Shown in pieces: positions 36,038 through 45,447 of a DNA stretch of 56,798 bases; position 1 is the stretch's first letter; every line of letters begins with the position of its first letter. A program made the translations under genes and the position numbers. This stretch comes from Nocardioidaceae bacterium (GTDB lineage Bacteria; Actinomycetota; Actinomycetes; Propionibacteriales; Nocardioidaceae), in contig JAICKK010000002.1 in the NCBI GenBank assembly GCA_025927955.1, forward strand, positions 1-56,798, written 5' to 3'. The notes beneath the pieces were generated by a model. That model ran no database searches, had not been told where the DNA came from, and worked only from the letters and a program-made list of their open reading frames with translations.

Positions 36038-36772
36038 TCACCTGCGTCGTCCTCTGCCTCGGCGGCGCCGCGCGGAAGGCCCGACCTCCACGCGGCTGGA
36101 ATGACGCCAATGTAGTTCCGATGCGGTGGTGGCTGCCACCCGAACCACCGTGGACGGTGGATCGAGGCTGTCGCGTCCCACCTCGCGGACCTCGGCGAGC
36201 ACTCCCCATCGGTGCAGCGGGACGGCCGCACCAGCGACCTCCGCCGCCGCGGAGCGTCCCTTGAGCGCCAGCATCACGCCGCCTGTACGAACCAACGGCA
36301 GGGACCAGTCCAGCAGTCGGGGCAGCGGCGCGAGGGCACGGGAGGTGACCACGCAGAACTGGAGCCGGCCGACGAGCTCCTCCGCACGGGAGCGCAGGAC
36401 GGTGACGTTGTCCAGCCCGAGCGCGTCGGCGGCTTCGGTGAGGAAGGTGGCTCGCCGCAGCAGCGGCTCCACCAGGGTCACCCGGAGGTCGGGTCGGCGG
36501 ATCGCCAGCACCAGTCCCGGCAGGCCGGCGCCCGAGCCGAGGTCGCAGACGTCCGCGCCCTCGTCGATCTCCTCGCTCACCACCGCGCAGTTGAGTAGGT
36601 GCCGCTCCCAGAGCCGCGGGACCTCTCGCGGCCCGATCAGGCCGCGGACCACGCCGGCATCCGTGAGCAGCGCGGCGTACGCCTGCGCGAGCGGCAGCCG
36701 GTCAGCGAACACCCCCCGCGCCACGGCCGGCGCGGGGGGTGTTTCACGTGGAACCGACGGCTCCGACGTCAC
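36038..36772 (-). CDS. rsmG: 16S rRNA (guanine-N7)-methyltransferase RsmG
   Basis: 244 residues. SAM-binding motif DLGSGAGLPGLVLA with VEP downstream, then the family block LERHLLNC/VVSEEI equivalent (WERHLLNCAVVSE) and TSRALAPLPRLLDWS. It methylates G527 of 16S rRNA. GTG start, four bases after jag. The extra N-terminal TSEPSVPRETPPAP includes V-P-R-E-T from parS site 4. The C-terminal 25 residues are Arg-rich and extend beyond the usual fold. Confidence 0.94.
   Translation of the reverse strand: MTSEPSVPRETPPAPAVARGVFADRLPLAQAYAALLTDAGVVRGLIGPREVPRLWERHLLNCAVVSEEIDEGADVCDLGSGAGLPGLVLAIRRPDLRVTLVEPLLRRATFLTEAADALGLDNVTVLRSRAEELVGRLQFCVVTSRALAPLPRLLDWSLPLVRTGGVMLALKGRSAAAEVAGAAVPLHRWGVLAEVREVGRDSLDPPSTVVRVAATTASELHWRHSSRVEVGPSARRRRGRGRRR
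36741..36754. promoter_or_regulatory. parS site 4 (GTTTCACGTGGAAC)
   Basis: Fourth identical ParB site, in the 5' end of rsmG, encoding V-P-R-E-T at residues 7-11. Confidence 0.9.
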
Positions 36773-36776
36773 CGGC

Positions 36777-37433
36777 TCAGCCCGGCAGGATCACGACGTA
36801 GCGCCGCGGCTCCTGACCCTCGGACTCCGAGGTGGCCCCGGCCGCTGCCACGACGTCGTGCACCACCTTCCGCTCGAACGGGGTCATCGGCTCCAGCGAG
36901 CGTCGCTCCCCGGTCGCCTTGACCTCCTCGACGACCTCGGCGGCCAGCTTCTCCAGCCGGGCGCGACGGTCGGCGCGGAACCCGCCGACGTCCAGCATCA
37001 ACCGTGAGCGCTCGCCCGTCTCGCGGTAGACCGCGAGACGGGTCAGCTCCTGCAGGGCCTCGAGGACCTCGCCGTCGCGGCCCACCAGCTGACGCAGGTC
37101 CGCCCCCACGATGCTCACCGCGGCGCGATCGCCCTCCACGTCCATGTCCAGGTCGCCATCGAGGTCGGCGATGTCCAGCAGCTCCTCGAGGTAGTCCGCG
37201 GCGATCTCCCCCTCGTTCTCCAGGCGTTCGACGTCGGAGCCCACCACGCCGTCGCCGAGCTGGTCGTCGGAGCCGTCACCGGCCCGCTCACCGGCCTGCT
37301 CACCGGCCTGCTCACCGGCCTGCTCACCGGTCCCGGCATCGGGATCGAGCTGCGGCACCGCGGCCGGCTCGGCCACCGCCGGCTCGGGATCCACCCGGTC
37401 GAGGTCGGACCGTTCGGTCGTCGAGTCACTCAC
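36777..37433 (-). CDS. jag: Jag/KhpB-like RNA-binding protein (KH and R3H domains)
   Basis: About 218 residues. The GTG (VSDSTTERS) follows AGGAGC. After an acidic linker with G-E-Q-A repeats come a KH domain with GADLRQLVGRDGEVLEALQELTRLA and a C-terminal R3H domain with RRSLEPMTPFERKVVHDVVAA. It binds RNA, and homologues affect envelope synthesis and cell division. It lies between yidC and rsmG as in most actinobacteria. Confidence 0.93.
   Translation of the reverse strand: MSDSTTERSDLDRVDPEPAVAEPAAVPQLDPDAGTGEQAGEQAGEQAGERAGDGSDDQLGDGVVGSDVERLENEGEIAADYLEELLDIADLDGDLDMDVEGDRAAVSIVGADLRQLVGRDGEVLEALQELTRLAVYRETGERSRLMLDVGGFRADRRARLEKLAAEVVEEVKATGERRSLEPMTPFERKVVHDVVAAAGATSESEGQEPRRYVVILPG
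37286..37331 (-). repeat. 12-bp tandem repeats in jag encoding G-E-Q-A
   Basis: Three and a half units of GCTCACCGGCCT (plus strand) in the acidic linker ahead of the KH domain. Confidence 0.8.
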
Positions 37434-37523
37434 GTCATGCTCCTGTCGTTGACGAACCAAAGAAGTTCTCAGATGCGCACCGCCGCGCCAGGCGTCGTGC
37501 CCGCGACGCGGTCGGGACGCTGG

Positions 37524-38615
37524 TCAGGCCGTGTGCCGGCCGGGCGAGTCGCCCTCGTCGCCGGCGTCCGCCGCCCCGGCCTCATCGCTCGCCCCGCCGG
37601 AGGCACGCGCGTCTCCGCCGCCGGGGCGCCCGGACCGGCCGGCGGGGGACCCCTGCGACCCTGGCGGCGACTGCTTGCGGCGCTGGCTGCGGGTCTGCTT
37701 GCGTGGCTGCTGGCGTCGGGGCGCCGACGGCGGGCCGTCCGGGTCGGGGGTCGGGTCGATCGGGGTGGCCGGGTCGGGCAGGCCCTTGCGCGCGCGCTTG
37801 GCGGCGTCCCGTTCCTGCTTCTGCTTGGCGGCCGGCGTGCCGGGAGCCGGGTTGTTGCGGATCACGTAGAACTGCTGGCCCATCGTCCACAGGTTCGAGG
37901 TGGTCCAGTAGAAGAGCACGCCGATCGGGAACGCGATGCCGCCCACCGCGAAGACCACCGGCAGCACGTAGAGCAGCATCTTCTGCTGCTGGGCGTACTG
38001 GCCGGTCATCGCGTCCGCCGGCATGTTCTTGCTCATCAGCTGGCGCTGGGTGGTGAAGGTCGTCGCGGTCATCGCGATGACCAGCACCGCGGCCAGGATG
38101 CGCACGCCGGTGATGTGGGTGGAGGTGAAGCTGTCGGAGATCTTCGCGCCGAAGAGCGTCGCGTTGCCGAACTGCTGGGCCAGCGCATGGGTCATCAGGC
38201 CGCGGGTCTCGCCCTTCGACGCATGGTCGATGAGCCGGAACAGGGCCAGGAAGATCGGCATCTGCAAGATCAGCGGCAGGCACGAGGCGAACGGGTTGGT
38301 GCCGGTCTCCTTGTAGAGCGCCATCGTCTCCTGGGCGAGCCGCTCCCGGTCGTGACCGTACTTCTTCTGCAGCTCCTTGACCTTGGGCTGCAGCAGCTGC
38401 ATGTTCCGGCTGGACTTGATCTGCTTGACGAACAACGGGATGAGCGCGGCCCGGATGACCAGCGTCAGGCCGATGATGGAGAGCACCCACGCCGCTCCGG
38501 TCCTCGGCCCGAAGATGCCGCCGAACAGGGAGTGGAAGGCCACCAGCACGAACGACGTCAGGTAGTACAGCGGCGTCATGATGTAGCTGCCGAGCTGGCC
38601 GATGAGGTGGAACAC
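37524..38615 (-). CDS. yidC: membrane protein insertase YidC
   Basis: 363 residues. Five transmembrane helices, the conserved arginine of the hydrophilic groove (LTLVIRAALIPLFVKQIKSSR) and the LPLILQMPIFLALFRLI segment define the family. The C-terminal 100 residues form a Lys/Arg/Gly/Pro tail that probably contacts the ribosome. It inserts proteins into the membrane alone or with SecYEG. GTG start just ahead of the yidD stop. Confidence 0.96.
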   Translation of the reverse strand: MFHLIGQLGSYIMTPLYYLTSFVLVAFHSLFGGIFGPRTGAAWVLSIIGLTLVIRAALIPLFVKQIKSSRNMQLLQPKVKELQKKYGHDRERLAQETMALYKETGTNPFASCLPLILQMPIFLALFRLIDHASKGETRGLMTHALAQQFGNATLFGAKISDSFTSTHITGVRILAAVLVIAMTATTFTTQRQLMSKNMPADAMTGQYAQQQKMLLYVLPVVFAVGGIAFPIGVLFYWTTSNLWTMGQQFYVIRNNPAPGTPAAKQKQERDAAKRARKGLPDPATPIDPTPDPDGPPSAPRRQQPRKQTRSQRRKQSPPGSQGSPAGRSGRPGGGDARASGGASDEAGAADAGDEGDSPGRHTA

Positions 38616-38870
38616 TCAGGCTCCTTGAGTCGAGCGTGGATGAGACAGGTCGGACGGCCGGGGCGGAACCGGGTCGTACCCTCCGGCCGCCCAGGGGTGG
38701 CAGCGAGCCACCCGCCGTACGGCGTACCAGCTCCCCCGGAGGCTGCCGTGCACCGTCACCGCCTCGAGGGCGTACGCCGAGCACGACGGATGGTAGCGGC
38801 AGACCTGGCCGTAGAGCGGGCTGATCAGCAGCCGGTAGGCACGCAGCAGCCAGATGAGCGGGTACTTCAT
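38616..38870 (-). CDS. yidD: membrane protein insertion efficiency factor YidD
   Basis: About 84 residues with the three-Cys signature region [26 protein letters not shown] and [18 protein letters not shown]. The ATG overlaps the rnpA stop (ATGA). It assists YidC. The gene is just before yidC, the usual order. Confidence 0.94.
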   Translation of the reverse strand: MKYPLIWLLRAYRLLISPLYGQVCRYHPSCSAYALEAVTVHGSLRGSWYAVRRVARCHPWAAGGYDPVPPRPSDLSHPRSTQGA

Positions 38871-39235
38871 CGACGTCGGCCCGTTCCCGCGCCGCGGGCC
38901 CGGCGCAGGGCCGAGTCGAGGTCGCCACCCAGCGCGTCGTACGACGCCGTGACCGCGGGAGGCAGCGCCCGCACCACCAGCACCGAGCAGGGCGGCAGGG
39001 ACGACAGCCGCTCCCGGACCAGGTGGCGCAGGCGTCGGCGGACCCGGTTGCGCGTCACCGCGTTGCCCACCGACCTGGCGACGACCAGGCCCACCCGAGG
39101 CTCGCCCACGGCAGGGTCGGCCCCGACGTTCTCCCGCAGATGGACCACGAGCGTGCTCGACCCGGCGCGGCGACCACGTCGCGTGGCGGAGGAGAAGCCG
39201 GCCGACGAGGTCAGCCGGTGCCGACGGTCGAGCAT
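38867..39235 (-). CDS. rnpA: ribonuclease P protein component
   Basis: 122 residues. The RNR motif block [25 protein letters not shown] is intact. With RNase P RNA (not in this window) it processes tRNA 5' ends. ATG start after the rpmH gene. Confidence 0.96.
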   Translation of the reverse strand: MLDRRHRLTSSAGFSSATRRGRRAGSSTLVVHLRENVGADPAVGEPRVGLVVARSVGNAVTRNRVRRRLRHLVRERLSSLPPCSVLVVRALPPAVTASYDALGGDLDSALRRARGAGTGRRR

Positions 39236-39262
39236 CGCACAGCCGGGAGGCAGGCCGGCCGC

Positions 39263-39400
39263 TCAGACCGCGAGCCGGTTGCGACCCTTGCGACGACGAG
39301 CGGAGAGGATCGAGCGGCCGGCACGGGTACGCATCCGCAGACGGAAGCCGTGCACCTTGTGACGACGGCGGTTGTTCGGCTGGTAGGTGCGCTTGCTCAC
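39263..39400 (-). CDS. rpmH: 50S ribosomal protein L34
   Basis: 45 residues from a [31 protein letters not shown] and RRRKGRNRL are universal L34 sequence. Start has GGAG upstream. First gene of the rpmH-parB cluster. Confidence 0.97.
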   Translation of the reverse strand: MSKRTYQPNNRRRHKVHGFRLRMRTRAGRSILSARRRKGRNRLAV

Positions 39401-39558
39401 GGCGGGTCTCCGTTGGTGTGGCGGGTGGATCGAGGTCTGGGGACGCGGTCTCGCGTCCGTCGGTCGGGTGCCCGGAATGGTCTGGACGGCCCGGCTGCGG
39501 CCACCGGGTCCGGCGCGGTGGACGCGCAACAGCCACCGACACGCAGATCGACCTTCAT

Positions 39559-39587
39559 AAGGTACGTGCTCGCCTGCCGCGGAGCAA
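39559..39587 (-). promoter_or_regulatory. candidate rpmH promoter TTGCTC-N17-TACCTT
   Basis: On the minus strand TTGCTC (39582-39587) and TACCTT (39559-39564) are 17 bases apart, about 150 bases ahead of the rpmH start. Confidence 0.45.
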
Positions 39588-39645
39588 ACCCGTCGGCGAC
39601 GCGAGGTGGGCGCCCGGTCGCCCGGAGCGGGGCGGCGCACACCCC

Positions 39646-39654
39646 TGTGGACAA
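39646..39654 (-). promoter_or_regulatory. DnaA box TTGTCCACA
   Basis: A perfect actinobacterial consensus box, read on the minus strand, 5 bases before the candidate dnaA -35. Confidence 0.8.
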
Positions 39655-39658
39655 CCGC

Positions 39659-39688
39659 TTGATCCGGGCGTCCAGGTGTTGTTAGCGT
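39659..39688 (+). promoter_or_regulatory. candidate dnaA promoter TTGATC-N18-TAGCGT
   Basis: TTGATC (39659-39664) and TAGCGT (39683-39688). A perfect DnaA box lies immediately upstream, consistent with autoregulation. Confidence 0.5.
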
Positions 39689-39867
39689 GCCGGAGTTCCG
39701 CGCTTCCCCAGGTCCCCTTCCCGTGCTCGCCGTCGCCTCCGGACCGGGCACGGACCGGATGTGGTGCGCCCGCACCCCCTCTGACCTGGGATTTCACGGA
39801 CCGCTGAGGACTCTTCGCCCCACGCTTCCCCGGGACGCGGGGCCGGAACGGGGCAACGTGCACAACC

Positions 39868-39876
39868 TGTGGACAA
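39868..39876 (-). promoter_or_regulatory. DnaA box TTGTCCACA
   Basis: Second perfect box, downstream of the dnaA promoter candidate. An in-frame GTG within it is unlikely to be the dnaA start for that reason. Confidence 0.75.
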
Positions 39877-39982
39877 ACGTGTGGATCGCTCTCGGCGGCA
39901 CCCCCGTCGGTCCGGACCCACATCGGGATCCACCACGGGAACCGACGACGTGACCGACGCGGATGGGAGTGGGGAGACCCAC

Positions 39983-41713
39983 GTGGATGACACGACCGAC
40001 AGCGCCAGCGACCAGGCCAGCAACCCGGCCAGCAACCGGGCCAGCGACCGGGCCGAGGAACGGCCCGACGAGGCGGCGGCGGAACGGCCGCTCCCCCGGT
40101 TGGACGCCCTGTGGCAGGGGCTGGTCGACGACCTGCCTGCCAACCAGCGGGCCTGGCTGGCCACCAGCCGGCCGGTGACCCTTCACGAGGGCACGGCGAT
40201 CATCGCGGTCTCGGACGACTTCACCCGCAACCAGATCGAGGGCCGGCTGCGCACCAGGCTCGAGGACGCCCTGGGCGCGGCCTTCGGGCACGCGGTGCGG
40301 ATCGCGGTGACCGTCGACCCCGAGCTCGGCGACACGCCGGCCGGGTGGCGGACCCCGCCCCGCCAGGCCGACACCTCGTACGTCGACCAGGCCGCGGGCA
40401 CGCCGAGGGACCTCTCCGGCGATATGTCGACACATCGACTTGGCGGCCGGCCGAGTGCGGAGCCGGGCTACGGTGAGCCCTTCCGCCCGGGCGCGGACGC
40501 CGGTCTCGACTCGCGTGGCGACTCGCGTGGCGACGCGGGCGCCGGTCTGGGCACAGGTCTGGGCACGGGTATGGGTGCGTCACCGGGCCGCGGCCAGATC
40601 CCGGCCCAGCCGATGCCCACCGACCGCGAGATGGCCGACACCGCCTCGCCCGGGCCGCTGACCGGCAGCGCCCTGGAGACCCGGCTGAACCCGAAGTACG
40701 TCTTCGAGACCTTCGTCATCGGCTCGTCGAACCGGTTCGCGCACGCTGCGGCGGTCGCGGTGGCGGAGGCACCCGGCAAGGCGTACAACCCGCTGCTGGT
40801 CTACGGCGACTCGGGCCTGGGGAAGACCCACCTGCTGCACGCCATCGGTCACTACGTGCGCAGCCTGTTCGCCGGCGCCAAGGTCCGCTACGTCAGCTCC
40901 GAGGAGTTCACCAACGAGTTCATCAACGCGATCCGCGACGACCGGCAGGACCGGTTCAAGCGGCGCTATCGCGACGTGGACGTGCTCCTGATCGACGACA
41001 TCCAGTTCCTGGAGGGCAAGATCCAGACCCAGGAGGAGTTCTTCCACACCTTCAACACGCTGCACAACGCCAACAAGCAGATCGTGATCACCTCCGACCG
41101 GGCGCCCAAGCGGCTCGAGGCGCTCGAGGACCGGCTGCGCAACCGGTTCGAGTGGGGTCTGATCACCGACGTCCAGCCCCCCGACCTCGAGACCCGGATC
41201 GCGATCCTGCGCAAGAAGGCCGCCACCGAGCGGATGACCGCCCCGCCCGACGTGCTGGAGTTCATCGCCAGCAAGATCCAGACCAACATCCGCGAGCTCG
41301 AGGGCGCGCTGATCCGGGTGACCGCGTTCGCCAGCCTCAACCGGCAGCCGGTCGACCTGACCCTCGCGGAGATCGTGCTCAAGGACCTGATCCCCGAAGG
41401 CGGCGAGCCGGAGATCACCGCGGCGCTGATCATCGCCCAGACCGCGGCGTACTTCGCGCTGTCCATCGACGACCTGTGCGGCGCCAGCCGCAGCCGGGTG
41501 CTGGTCACCGGCCGCCAGATCGCGATGTACCTGTGCCGCGAGCTCACCGAGCTCTCGCTTCCCAAGATCGGCCAGCAGTTCGGCGGCCGCGACCACACCA
41601 CCGTGATGCACGCGGACAAGAAGATCCGCCAGCTGCTCGCCGAGCGCCGCAGCGTGTACAACCAGGTCACCGAGCTCACGAACCGGATCAAGCAGCAGGC
41701 CCGCCAGTCGTGA
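39983..41713 (+). CDS. dnaA: chromosomal replication initiator protein DnaA
   Basis: 576 residues from the GTG at 39983, which has GGGGAG six bases upstream; GTG codons at 39950 and 39869 would add 11 and 38 residues. Domain I ([26 protein letters not shown]), a long Gly/Asp/Ser-rich domain II, the AAA+ domain with GDSGLGKT (about 275-282) and LLIDDIQF, and domain IV with [43 protein letters not shown]. It opens oriC. Domain II has [12 protein letters not shown] and [11 protein letters not shown] repeats. Confidence 0.97.
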   Translation: MDDTTDSASDQASNPASNRASDRAEERPDEAAAERPLPRLDALWQGLVDDLPANQRAWLATSRPVTLHEGTAIIAVSDDFTRNQIEGRLRTRLEDALGAAFGHAVRIAVTVDPELGDTPAGWRTPPRQADTSYVDQAAGTPRDLSGDMSTHRLGGRPSAEPGYGEPFRPGADAGLDSRGDSRGDAGAGLGTGLGTGMGASPGRGQIPAQPMPTDREMADTASPGPLTGSALETRLNPKYVFETFVIGSSNRFAHAAAVAVAEAPGKAYNPLLVYGDSGLGKTHLLHAIGHYVRSLFAGAKVRYVSSEEFTNEFINAIRDDRQDRFKRRYRDVDVLLIDDIQFLEGKIQTQEEFFHTFNTLHNANKQIVITSDRAPKRLEALEDRLRNRFEWGLITDVQPPDLETRIAILRKKAATERMTAPPDVLEFIASKIQTNIRELEGALIRVTAFASLNRQPVDLTLAEIVLKDLIPEGGEPEITAALIIAQTAAYFALSIDDLCGASRSRVLVTGRQIAMYLCRELTELSLPKIGQQFGGRDHTTVMHADKKIRQLLAERRSVYNQVTELTNRIKQQARQS

Positions 41714-41795
41714 CGGCCCCCGGCGGCACGCGTCGCGGGGCGCAGCCGGCCTGGGGACCCGGATGTGCAGTTCCGCTGCGCCACCGAGACGAACC

Positions 41796-41804
41796 TGTGG
41801 AGAA
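41796..41804 (-). promoter_or_regulatory. DnaA box-like TTCTCCACA
   Basis: Seven or eight of nine bases match TTGTCCACA/TTATCCACA. Confidence 0.5.
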
Positions 41805-41865
41805 CCTCGTGCCCACGGCGGCCAGGGGCGTGGGCGACCACAGGACGCGCAGCTTCTCCCCCGGT

Positions 41866-41874
41866 TCGTCCACA
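41866..41874 (+). promoter_or_regulatory. DnaA box-like TCGTCCACA
   Basis: Eight of nine bases match TTGTCCACA. Confidence 0.6.
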
Positions 41875-41919
41875 GCCCCGTGGACCGGGCATCGGGTCGC
41901 TGACCTGCAGCGACGAGCC

Positions 41920-41928
41920 TTTTCCACA
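41920..41928 (+). promoter_or_regulatory. DnaA box-like TTTTCCACA
   Basis: Eight of nine match; it abuts the next weaker box. Confidence 0.6.
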
Positions 41929-41937
41929 GTGTCCACC
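41929..41937 (+). promoter_or_regulatory. weak DnaA box-like GTGTCCACC
   Basis: Seven of nine match; directly follows the previous box in the same orientation. Confidence 0.35.
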
Positions 41938-42122
41938 GCACCTGTTAACACCACTGGACGACACATATCCGGGCCATCGGTCAACGTCACCTCCCGCCGC
42001 GGGCTGGGGACGACGCCCGGGCATCGGGTCGCCTTCGTGGCCGGGGGGTGCCCTGCCTCTGCCCTGTGTCCGCCACGCGTGGCAGGATGCTTCCCCCCGG
42101 GCAGCACAGGAGGCGACACGCA

Positions 42123-43283
42123 GTGAAGTTCACCGTCGAGCGCGACGTGCTCGCAGACGCCGTGGCGTGGGCGGCCCGCAGCCTCCCGGTCCGTCCCAGC
42201 GTCCCGGTGCTCGCCGGCCTCCTGGTCGAGACCGCGTCCGACGACGAGGGCGCCGGGGAGGGGCTGCGGCTGTCGACCTTCGACTACGAGACCTCGGCCC
42301 GGGCGACCCTGCCGGCGTCGGTCCAGGACGAGGGCCGAGCGCTGGTCTCCGGCCGGCTGCTGTCCGACATCTGCCGCAGCCTGCCCAACAAGCCCGTCGA
42401 GATGACCGTCGAGGGCGCAAAGGTGTCGCTGACCTGCGGTTCGGCGCGCTTCAGCCTGCAGACCATGCCCGTGGAGGAGTACCCCACCCTGCCGGAGATG
42501 CCGCAGGCCACTGGCACCGTGCGCAGCGACGTGTTCGCCCACGCCGTCGCCCAGGCGGTGACCGCGGCCGGGCGCGACGACATGCTGCCGGTGCTGACCG
42601 GGGTCCGGATCGAGATCGAGGGCAGCGAGATCTCCCTGCTGGCCACCGACCGGTTCCGGCTCTCGCACCGCGAGCTGTCCTGGGAGCCGGGCAGCACCGA
42701 CGTCTCCGCCGCCGCCCTGGTGCCCGCCAAGGTGCTGGCCGACACCGCGCGGTCCCTGACCTCCGGGACCGAGGTGACCATCGCGCTGGCCTCCGCGGGC
42801 GCGGGTGAGGGCATCATCGGCTTCGAGGGCGCGTCCGGCGGTGGCGTCCGACGGACCACCACCCGCCTGCTCGACGGGGAGTTCCCGAAGGTGCGCTCGC
42901 TGTTCCCCGCCGCCCACACCACGGTGGCGCGCGTCGACCGGGCGACGCTCGTCGAGTCGGTCAAGCGCGTCTCGCTCGTCGCCGAGCGGAACACCGCCGT
43001 CCAGCTCGCGTTCAGCGCGGGCGTGCTGACCCTCGACGCCGGCAGCGGCGACGAGGCGCTGGCCACCGAGCAGATCGAGGCGTCGGTCGAGGGCGAGGAC
43101 ATCACGACCGGCTTCAACCCGCAGTTCCTGCTCGACGGTCTGACCGCCCTTGAGCAGCCCGTCGTCGAGATGGCGTTCACGCAGGCCTCCAAGCCGGCCG
43201 TGCTGGCCGGCGTCGAGTCGCTCGACGGCGACGTCGTCACGGACTTCCGCTACCTGCTCATGCCCCGCCGGCTCCTCTCGTGA
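42123..43283 (+). CDS. dnaN: DNA polymerase III beta sliding clamp
   Basis: 386 residues with three clamp domains (KFTVERDVLADAVAWAARSLPVRP start; DMLPVLTGVRIEIEGSEISLLATDRFRLSHRE; ending VTDFRYLLMPRRL). It tethers polymerase to DNA. GTG start with AGGAGG eight bases upstream. First gene after oriC. Confidence 0.97.
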   Translation: MKFTVERDVLADAVAWAARSLPVRPSVPVLAGLLVETASDDEGAGEGLRLSTFDYETSARATLPASVQDEGRALVSGRLLSDICRSLPNKPVEMTVEGAKVSLTCGSARFSLQTMPVEEYPTLPEMPQATGTVRSDVFAHAVAQAVTAAGRDDMLPVLTGVRIEIEGSEISLLATDRFRLSHRELSWEPGSTDVSAAALVPAKVLADTARSLTSGTEVTIALASAGAGEGIIGFEGASGGGVRRTTTRLLDGEFPKVRSLFPAAHTTVARVDRATLVESVKRVSLVAERNTAVQLAFSAGVLTLDAGSGDEALATEQIEASVEGEDITTGFNPQFLLDGLTALEQPVVEMAFTQASKPAVLAGVESLDGDVVTDFRYLLMPRRLLS

Positions 43284-43346
43284 GGGCGCGCACGCACGCG
43301 AACTGACCGGCCCTGACCACCAGACGGCGCACGAAAGGACAACGGG

Positions 43347-44252
43347 ATGGACCTCGGACTGATCGGGCTCGGCAAGATGGGCGGCAACATGCGCGAGCGG
43401 CTGCGCCGTGCCGGCCACACCGTGGTCGGGTTCGACCGCAACCCCGAGGTGCGTGACGTCGACAGCCTCGAGGAGATGCTCGAGCGGCTGCCGTCCCCGA
43501 AGGTCGTGTGGGTGATGGTCCCCGCCGGGGACCCCACCCGGGAGACGGTCCGCACCCTCAACGGCCTGCTCAGCGAGGGCGACATCGTCATCGACGGCGG
43601 CAACTCGCGGTGGACCGACGACCAGCTCAACGCCGACCTGCTCGCCGAGAAGGGCATCGGGTTCGTCGACTGCGGCGTCTCGGGGGGCGTGTGGGGACTG
43701 GAGAACGGCTACGCCCTGATGGCCGGAGGCGACAAGAAGCACGTGGAGACGGTCCAGCCGATCTTCGACGCCCTCAAGCCCGAGGGAGAGTTCGGCTGGG
43801 TGCACGCCGGCAGGGTGGGCGCCGGTCACTTCTCGAAGATGGTGCACAACGGCGTCGAGTACGCCCTCATGCAGGCCTATGCCGAGGGCTGGGAGCTGTT
43901 GTCGAAGGTCGACGAGGTGGACAACGTCACCGAGGTGTTCCGGTCGTGGCGGGAGGGCACGGTGATCCGGTCCTGGCTGCTGGACCTGCTGGTGGCCGCG
44001 CTCGACGAGGACGACCACCTCGACCAGATCGCCGGCTACGCGGAGGACTCCGGGGAGGGCCGCTGGACCGTCGAGGCCGGCATCGACAACGCGGTCCCGA
44101 CCCCCGCCATCACCGCCGCGCTCTACGCCCGGTTCGTCTCGCGCCAGGACGACAGCCCGGCGATGAAGGCGGTCGCGGCGATGCGCAACCAGTTCGGTGG
44201 ACACGCCACCCGCACGGCGCCGCCGCCCGGTGGCGACGTGAGCGCGGACTAG
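43347..44252 (+). CDS. gnd: 6-phosphogluconate dehydrogenase (decarboxylating), short NAD-type
   Basis: 301 residues, the length of GndA-like short enzymes. Rossmann start [31 protein letters not shown], catalytic [18 protein letters not shown] with the conserved Lys and Asn. It makes ribulose 5-phosphate and NAD(P)H. Between dnaN and recF, as in Streptomyces. ATG with GAAAGGA upstream. Confidence 0.94.
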   Translation: MDLGLIGLGKMGGNMRERLRRAGHTVVGFDRNPEVRDVDSLEEMLERLPSPKVVWVMVPAGDPTRETVRTLNGLLSEGDIVIDGGNSRWTDDQLNADLLAEKGIGFVDCGVSGGVWGLENGYALMAGGDKKHVETVQPIFDALKPEGEFGWVHAGRVGAGHFSKMVHNGVEYALMQAYAEGWELLSKVDEVDNVTEVFRSWREGTVIRSWLLDLLVAALDEDDHLDQIAGYAEDSGEGRWTVEAGIDNAVPTPAITAALYARFVSRQDDSPAMKAVAAMRNQFGGHATRTAPPPGGDVSAD

Positions 44253-44295
44253 AGCCGCCAGAGCCGACCCAGAGCCGACCAGAGCCGACCCGGCC

Positions 44296-45447
44296 GTGCA
44301 CGTCGCGCACCTGTCCCTGGTGGACTTCCGGTCCTACCCCGAGGCGGAGGTCGCCCTCGGGCCCGGCGTGACCGCGTTCGTCGGGCGCAACGGGCACGGC
44401 AAGACCAACCTGGTCGAGGCCGTCGACTACGTCGCCCGGCTGGCCTCGCACCGGGTGGCCGGCGACGCCCCGCTGGTGCGCGCCGGCGCCCAGCGTGCCG
44501 TGGTGCGGGCCACCGTGGTCAAGGACGGCCGCCGCGCGCTGCTGGAGGTGCAGATCAACCCCGGAGCCTCGAACCGGGCGCGCGTCAACCGGTCCCCGCT
44601 GCCGCGGGCCCGCGACCTGCTGGGGCTGGTCCGCACGGTGCTGTTCTCCCCCGAGGACCTGTCGCTGGTCAAGGGTGACCCGTCGGAGCGGCGCAGGTTC
44701 CTCGACGACCTGCTCGTGCAGCGCGCTCCCCGCTTCGCGGGGGTCCGCTCCGACTACGACCGGGTCCTGCGGCAGCGCAACACGCTGCTGAAGTCCGCGC
44801 GCGCGGGCGGAGCCGGCGGCCGCCGCGAGTCCGCGCTGGCCACCCTCGGCGTCTGGGACGCCCACCTCGCCCGCAGCGGAGCCGAGCTGCTCGCGGCCCG
44901 GCTGCAGCTGGTCGACGCGCTGCGCCCGTACGTCGCCACCGCCTACGACGCGGTCGCCCAGGGCGCCCCCCGCACCGACGCCACCATGGCGTACAAGCCG
45001 TCCCTCGACCTGCCGGCCGGGTCCGACGCCCCCCGGCCGGGTCGGGAACGGCTGGCCGAGGCGCTGCTCGCGGAGATGGCGCGGCGACGCACCGAGGAGC
45101 TGGAGCGCGGGGTGAGCCTGGTGGGTCCGCACCGCGACGACCTGACCCTCGCGCTGGGACCGCTGCCCGTGAAGGGGTACGCCTCGCACGGTGAGTCCTG
45201 GTCGATGGCCCTCGCGCTGCGGCTGGCCTCCTACGACCTGCTGCGCGCCGACGGCGACGACCCGGTCCTCATCCTCGACGACGTGTTCGCCGAGCTGGAC
45301 GGCGAGCGGCGCGACCGGCTGGCCGAGCTCGTCGCCGGCGCCGAACAGGTGCTGGTGACCGCCGCGGTGCCCGCGGACGTCCCGGCGCTGCTGGCCGGGG
45401 TGCGGGTCGACGTCGCCGACGGCAAGGTGCTGCCCGGTGTCGGCTGA
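44296..45447 (+). CDS. recF: DNA replication and repair protein RecF
   Basis: 383 residues. Walker A GRNGHGKT (30-37), signature SLVGPHRDD and Walker [12 protein letters not shown]. It helps load RecA at gapped DNA. GTG start; the 43 bases before it contain three imperfect copies of AGAGCCGACC. Confidence 0.95.
   Translation: MHVAHLSLVDFRSYPEAEVALGPGVTAFVGRNGHGKTNLVEAVDYVARLASHRVAGDAPLVRAGAQRAVVRATVVKDGRRALLEVQINPGASNRARVNRSPLPRARDLLGLVRTVLFSPEDLSLVKGDPSERRRFLDDLLVQRAPRFAGVRSDYDRVLRQRNTLLKSARAGGAGGRRESALATLGVWDAHLARSGAELLAARLQLVDALRPYVATAYDAVAQGAPRTDATMAYKPSLDLPAGSDAPRPGRERLAEALLAEMARRRTEELERGVSLVGPHRDDLTLALGPLPVKGYASHGESWSMALALRLASYDLLRADGDDPVLILDDVFAELDGERRDRLAELVAGAEQVLVTAAVPADVPALLAGVRVDVADGKVLPGVG

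Larger units (their letters stand above)
39401..39982. other. rpmH-dnaA intergenic region
   Basis: 582 bases without a convincing gene. It holds divergent promoter candidates for rpmH and dnaA and two perfect DnaA boxes, so DnaA may autoregulate both. The 39401-39540 part shows nothing recognisable. Confidence 0.75.
41714..42122. other. dnaA-dnaN intergenic region, probable oriC
   Basis: 409 bases without a gene, in the conserved actinobacterial oriC position. It has four DnaA-box-like nonamers within 41796-41937 and a modestly AT-rich stretch (GTTAAC at 41944-41949, ACACATATCC). Far fewer boxes than the roughly 19 of Streptomyces oriC are visible by eye. The dnaN ribosome binding site AGGAGG is at its right end. 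Confidence 0.75.

Noticed and set aside
39869-39982. Longer dnaA N-terminus starting at 39869
   Set aside because: The GTG lies inside a perfect DnaA box and has no ribosome binding site; GTG 39983 has GGGGAG at good spacing.
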